NCBI GenBank assembly: GCA_050084515.1
Contig: CM114271.1
Coordinates: 38,750,001-38,814,000 of the forward strand
DNA from: Blasia pusilla
Taxonomy: Eukaryota > Marchantiophyta > Marchantiopsida > Blasiales
Direction: 5' to 3'
DNA: 64,000 nt
The position numbers and the translations under genes were made by a program. Within the stretch, counting starts at the first letter, position 1. Each line of letters starts with the position of its first letter. Below, piece after piece: positions 60,301 to 64,000 of this stretch. The notes beneath the pieces were generated by a model. The model was given only the letters and a program-made list of their open reading frames with translations. It made no database searches and was not told the DNA's origin.

Positions 60301-61168
60301 CACAAGGAATAGTTTGGATTCTCAATTTCGGGTTCAACAGCAAACCCGAAAAGAGGATCATTTTCTTTCCTTCCTGTATATTCAAATGCTGCAAATTTTG
60401 TGATTTCAAGTCCCATGGCCCTCTTGGATCCCCGTGGTCAATAAAGCTCATTCATTCTCTTCGAAATATCTGGATTTCCAGGAGGAGACCACAGAAACAA
60501 ATGTAAAAATGCGAGTGGAGCATAAATTTCGCCGATAGAACTGGATTCATAGATACAAACCTTCGCATTAAATTTCCGTTTGAGTTCTGCATTTCCACCG
60601 GTATGATCCCAGTGATGGTGGGTGTTGAGAACATAGTCCAGCGACAGACCTTTTTCTTTCAGTGCCCTCACAACAGGTTCCGCCTCAGAAGGGTCTACTA
60701 TACCCGTCACTCCTGAGCTCGTGTCATGCAGCAGATATGCATAATTGTCTTGCAGACATGGGACCTACAAACCACACCACCCATTAAAAATCGATCCACT
60801 TCAAATAATTCAAGTTCGTTTATCACAAGCAGCAACTGTTATCGATGAATCTGGAAGTCACAAAACTGTCTACTCCAGTCCAACGACATCCACTGCTGCT
60901 CTAACAAGTCCAACTCGCCCGAAGTGTGCGGTCTTCTTCACGAGAATTTCTTGCCGTCCCACGGGTGTGCATAATTCAGCCACGCAACATCCAATTTCCC
61001 ACCAGACTATCTCACTGAAGTGCGACACCAGCAACTTCTGCTCTCAGCATTCAAATTCGACCAAAATGTTGAGCCATCTTCACCAGAATGTTTTGCCCTT
61101 TCACTGATTAACTTAACTCGGCAGCACAAGAACCAATTTACCAGCGCAATTTGCAATGATGAGTCCAT
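57361..61168 (-). CDS. GLX2: Glyoxalase II (hydroxyacylglutathione hydrolase), 7 exons, 257 aa
   Basis: Hydrolyses S-lactoylglutathione to D-lactate and glutathione, the second step of methylglyoxal detoxification. Exons (minus): 61168-61142, 60764-60561, 59986-59866, 59125-59025, 58698-58624, 58312-58214, 57507-57361. All have GT/AG borders and consistent phases and add up to 774 bases including TAG. Start ATG 61168 gives MDSSLQIAL joined to [12 protein letters not shown]. The binuclear metal motif THHHWDH is at residues 57-63; the other ligands are His115 (CPGHTRGH), Asp134 (FTGDTLF) and His172 (CGHEY). The usual NPFLR C-terminal block is present. Length and the short N-terminus, without a transit peptide, match the cytosolic form (about 258 aa). 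No damage seen. Divergent from TGD1 with 978 bases between the ATGs. Confidence 0.95.
57857..58148. repeat. Three tandem units of about 98 bases in a GLX2 intron
   Basis: The word GTG(A/G)AGCTTTGACATGC recurs at 57915, 58014 and 58109, with matching flanks (CTGCAG(A/C)GGAAG upstream). It lies wholly in the last intron of GLX2 (57508-58213). The open frames across it reflect the periodicity rather than coding. Confidence 0.88.
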
Positions 61169-62146
61169 GGGATCTCTAAAATCCGTCCAAGTAGAGCTCC
61201 CAAACACACTCTTTCAGCCCAGAACTCCAACCGAACTCCCAGAGATTTACTTTCCCACCCGACTTCCCCGCCTCCTCCTGTACGTCAGAAAATTCAGTGA
61301 TCCCCTAACCCCAAGAAGACTGCACACTACTACTCTCACTCGATGCTCCTGGCACTTTTCCCTTTCTCAACCTTCTAAACTTGGCCCCCAGCAACCCTCC
61401 AATTCCAGTCTCCAGCTTTGGACCCACATTCCACCAGCTTTGACCCTTTTTCACACTTTCGCCGCTCCCAGGTGTTCACCAGCTGAAGATTGTCCCCGGC
61501 TCATGGAGAACGCACCACATGGCAAATCCTAGACTGCCCAACGTGAGGCTCTTGGCATTTGTCACTACTTTACTTTGCATGTCATAATTTCAGGACTCCG
61601 CAAGATTGGGCCCTTTAGGGTACTCTAATCCGCTGCGGTTAAACAAGAACTGCCAGCTTAACTAACGAGCAGGATAAGTTCAGGGTTAATTAGCCAGTGA
61701 AGTGAGCCCACAGAGGAGACAGACCTGGCGATGGATAACATGAGAGCGCATTGGACTGCAATGTGCTACAGAGGTGTTTTGACATTACCCAAGTTCGATT
61801 CTTGCGTGCTTGTGCTCTCACTACAGTGGAGTAGAGAAGCCGCACTTAGGGGGTGTGGTATAGTGATATAAGGAGATGTTAGTAGTAGGGTTTTCAGAGG
61901 GTAGGAGTGGTTACTCGGTGATCTCTGGAATGGGAAGTAGGAGGGGTTTCAGGAGTTGTGAGAGTTGATTGTTGCGCATAAATGTAGGAGTCTGCCAATG
62001 AATGTGTTCACAAGTGTGAGGATTCTGCCGTGGGTTGGAATTTTCTTCGCCTGTATGGATTTCGGGGGGTATGGAAGGAGTGGTGGTGGAGGGTGTAATT
62101 CGCAATGAGGACTGTGGAACAAATATAACTGTAGAGCTTAGCAGCG
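61169..62146. promoter_or_regulatory. Shared divergent promoter region of GLX2 and TGD1
   Basis: The only sequence between the two start codons, 978 bases. It must hold the leaders and promoters of both genes unless one has a distant upstream exon. A tRNA-like word (GAGCGCATTGG to GTTCGATTC, about 61750-61805) lies inside and may be a decayed SINE. No clear TATA box assigned. Confidence 0.6.
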
Positions 62147-64000
62147 ATGGCAATCTCGTCTTGTCTAGAGCCTTCAGTTTCGCCACATAGTGCTCTTGTG
62201 CAGCAGGCGCAGCAGAGCTGCGGCAGCTTCGGAAGCAAGTCAATGTTTGAGATTTCTTCACCTGTTTTTCAGTCTCTGCCGAGCTCCCATTTCTTCTCGC
62301 CATTTTCAAGGACCTCGCCAGCGACCCGAACTCGTTCCCTGAAATCTGTCAATTCCTGCATTCGCTCCCAACATCGACATGGATCCCTGCAATGCATCGC
62401 ACCTGAGGTTTCCGAGAACTTCTCCTTCGCTGGGGCTAATGGACTCCGGAGGATCGCTTCCATCGAACGTAGGTTTCCGAGCATGAATTCGCTGAATGGA
62501 GGAAAGGAATTCGGGCTGAGCAGAAGGAAGGAACTGCTGGCAAGGGCCAGAGCTTCCATATCCATTTCTACCGCGGTTGTCGGAGAAGACGATGGTGCCA
62601 CGACTCCCCAGCCCATAGCGGACCTCCAGCAGCAGGCGAAAAGAATACCTCTGCTGGCAAATTGGAAGCCACCTCGCTACGTCTGGAGATCCGTTGCTTG
62701 TCTCATCATTGCTGGCCAGGTACATCATCAATCGAAACACAAATTAGGCTTCTTCATGGTGACGTGAATCCTACCTCTGGACGAATTCTTCCAAGACTCC
62801 TGTGTGCTGCCTTCTTCCAGAAACAGTGAAATCTCAACTCTTCCATCACCGCAACCCTTAATGAGCTTCAAAGTTGTCACTGCTGGATTTTAAATCAATT
62901 TCAGTGGTAGAGCTTGGCACCACTGAAACTTCCACCCATCTCTAGGAATACCCATGTGCAGTTGTTGATAGCCAAACCCTTTACAAAGCTTAAAAGGAAA
63001 CTTGTGTTCCAGATGGAGAAGTGTCTGTTGAGGGCACATGAAGGACATGCGGATATTAGGGTTCTGATTTGAACGTCGAGAGAATGCTGCGTGAGAATTA
63101 TTTAAGAATAACTGAATCTATAAAGAGAGGCTTTTCTACTCACATTTATCAATTGTGGCCTGTGATGGTTTGCCATGTTCTTTGTTCCACTGTGCTCTTG
63201 AAGTAGGGTTTTCTCTCCTGAAACTAAACTTCTACTCCCCTCACAGGTAATTGTGAGAGTGTTTACTGGAAAGATTCATGTGCGGAATTCCATACAGCAA
63301 CTTGAATCGGTGGGACCTCATTCACTTGGTGTGAGTCTGCTGACCGCATCCTTTGTTGGGATGGTCTTCACAATCCAGGTATGTCTATTCTTTAATCCTT
63401 TTGAGGTGGTTCCCGTGTTGTGATTTGCCACCTTCATTCTTAGATTTCTCAACTGTCATTCTGCTCTGGCTCACCACCTTGAAAGTTGGGTACTTACCTT
63501 ACTTGTGTCGATGGACTTCTTGTAGTGTCTTTTAACTCACTCAACACTATATTCAGCTTATCCGTTAGGATATGTCACACAAGCTGCTTTGGAAGAAGTC
63601 TTACTGAATTGAATCTTTCCTGCAGTTTGTTCGTGAGTTCGCACGGTTGGGCTTAACCAGGTCGGTTGGAGGTGTGCTCGCCTTAGCACTGGCTAGGGAA
63701 CTTTCGCCTGTGGTTACTGCCATCATTCTGGCTGGACGAATTGGCAGTGCCTTTGCTGCAGAACTTGGGACAATGCAGGTATGTCCTTTTGCCTTGTGTG
63801 TAGTACAAGGCTTCAGTCCTATAGTATCATTCCTGTGATGTCCAATTACCGACTTGAACAGTAGGGCTGCCCACATAATGGTCTAGGTTTTGCAGGCCGA
63901 GTCCAGTCCCATTAGAAATTATAGTTCACAATTTCATATGAAACTGGTAACGTCTCACACAGCCTCTGGTCTGAAATGTTGAGGTCAAGCTTTGGCTTGG
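62147..64000 (+). CDS. TGD1: TGD1, plastid inner-envelope lipid transporter permease (5' part, continues beyond the window)
   Basis: Permease subunit of the TGD1-TGD2-TGD3 ABC importer, which brings ER-derived lipid into the plastid for galactolipid synthesis. Three exons are visible: 62147-62719 (191 codons), 63247-63378 (44) and 63626-63778 (51), all phase 0 with GT/AG borders. ATG 62147 opens a Ser-rich, Arg-containing N-terminus typical of a chloroplast transit peptide (about residues 1-80). The MlaE-type domain begins near [15 protein letters not shown] and continues [37 protein letters not shown] and [21 protein letters not shown], the family signature. The rest, from about VSEQTDTLRVLG in the plant family, lies past 64000. 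No damage seen. Confidence 0.95.

Noticed and set aside
61735-61810. tRNA-like sequence (GAGCGCATTGG ... GTTCGATTC)
   Set aside because: Has A-box and B-box-like words but no convincing acceptor stem and a loop without the usual T before the anticodon; at most a decayed tRNA-derived SINE.

Overview
The window looks like nuclear DNA of a green (streptophyte) plant. Two intron-containing host genes at the right end are typical of plants: a cytosolic-type glyoxalase II (57361-61168, minus, seven exons all recoverable by eye) and the 5' part of TGD1, the plastid-envelope lipid importer permease (62147 to beyond the window end, plus). The long introns, low gene density and heavy transposon load fit a medium or large genome. 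I cannot name the species from the sequence; a non-flowering land plant is a guess.

Layout. 1-4983: decayed Helitron Rep/helicase gene (minus), cut by the left edge. 6433-6532: (AG)n tract. 6533-28017: two decayed copies of one Ty3/gypsy-type retrotransposon family arranged head to head, copy A (minus, about 7330-18047) and copy B (plus, about 18048-28017). About 28385-28475: an isolated scrap of the same family. 28771-29770: decayed hAT transposase (minus). 29880-33700: third, 5'-truncated copy C (minus). 36454-39545: decayed non-LTR retrotransposon with a C2H2 finger, reverse transcriptase and a restriction-like endonuclease (plus). 39740-48380: repeats, a GC-rich minisatellite, a hairpin-forming inverted repeat and a diverged LTR. 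48380-52450: CpG-rich stretch with one plausible small gene (51370-51747, minus). 52450-57360: AT-rich repeats. 57361-64000: the two host genes, divergently arranged.

The notable system is the Ty3/gypsy family. Its domain order, supported by comparing copies A, B and C, is gag, zinc knuckle, aspartic protease, C5-cytosine DNA methyltransferase, reverse transcriptase, RNase H, integrase, PHD finger. Methyltransferase motifs I, IV, VI, VIII, IX and X are each visible in at least one copy, always between protease and reverse transcriptase. A canonical C4HC3 PHD finger closes the polyprotein where chromoviruses carry a chromodomain. The element therefore seems to have carried both a DNA-methylation writer and a probable histone-tail reader. 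DNMT-bearing retrotransposons are known from dinoflagellates and charophyte algae; I do not know of one described with this PHD-bearing layout.

All three copies are dead (stops, frameshifts, lost catalytic residues). They also carry an unusual number of small inversions, inverted duplications, nested MITEs and a wandering 0.7-1.0 kb insert. All repeat alignments were done by eye, so their boundaries are approximate.
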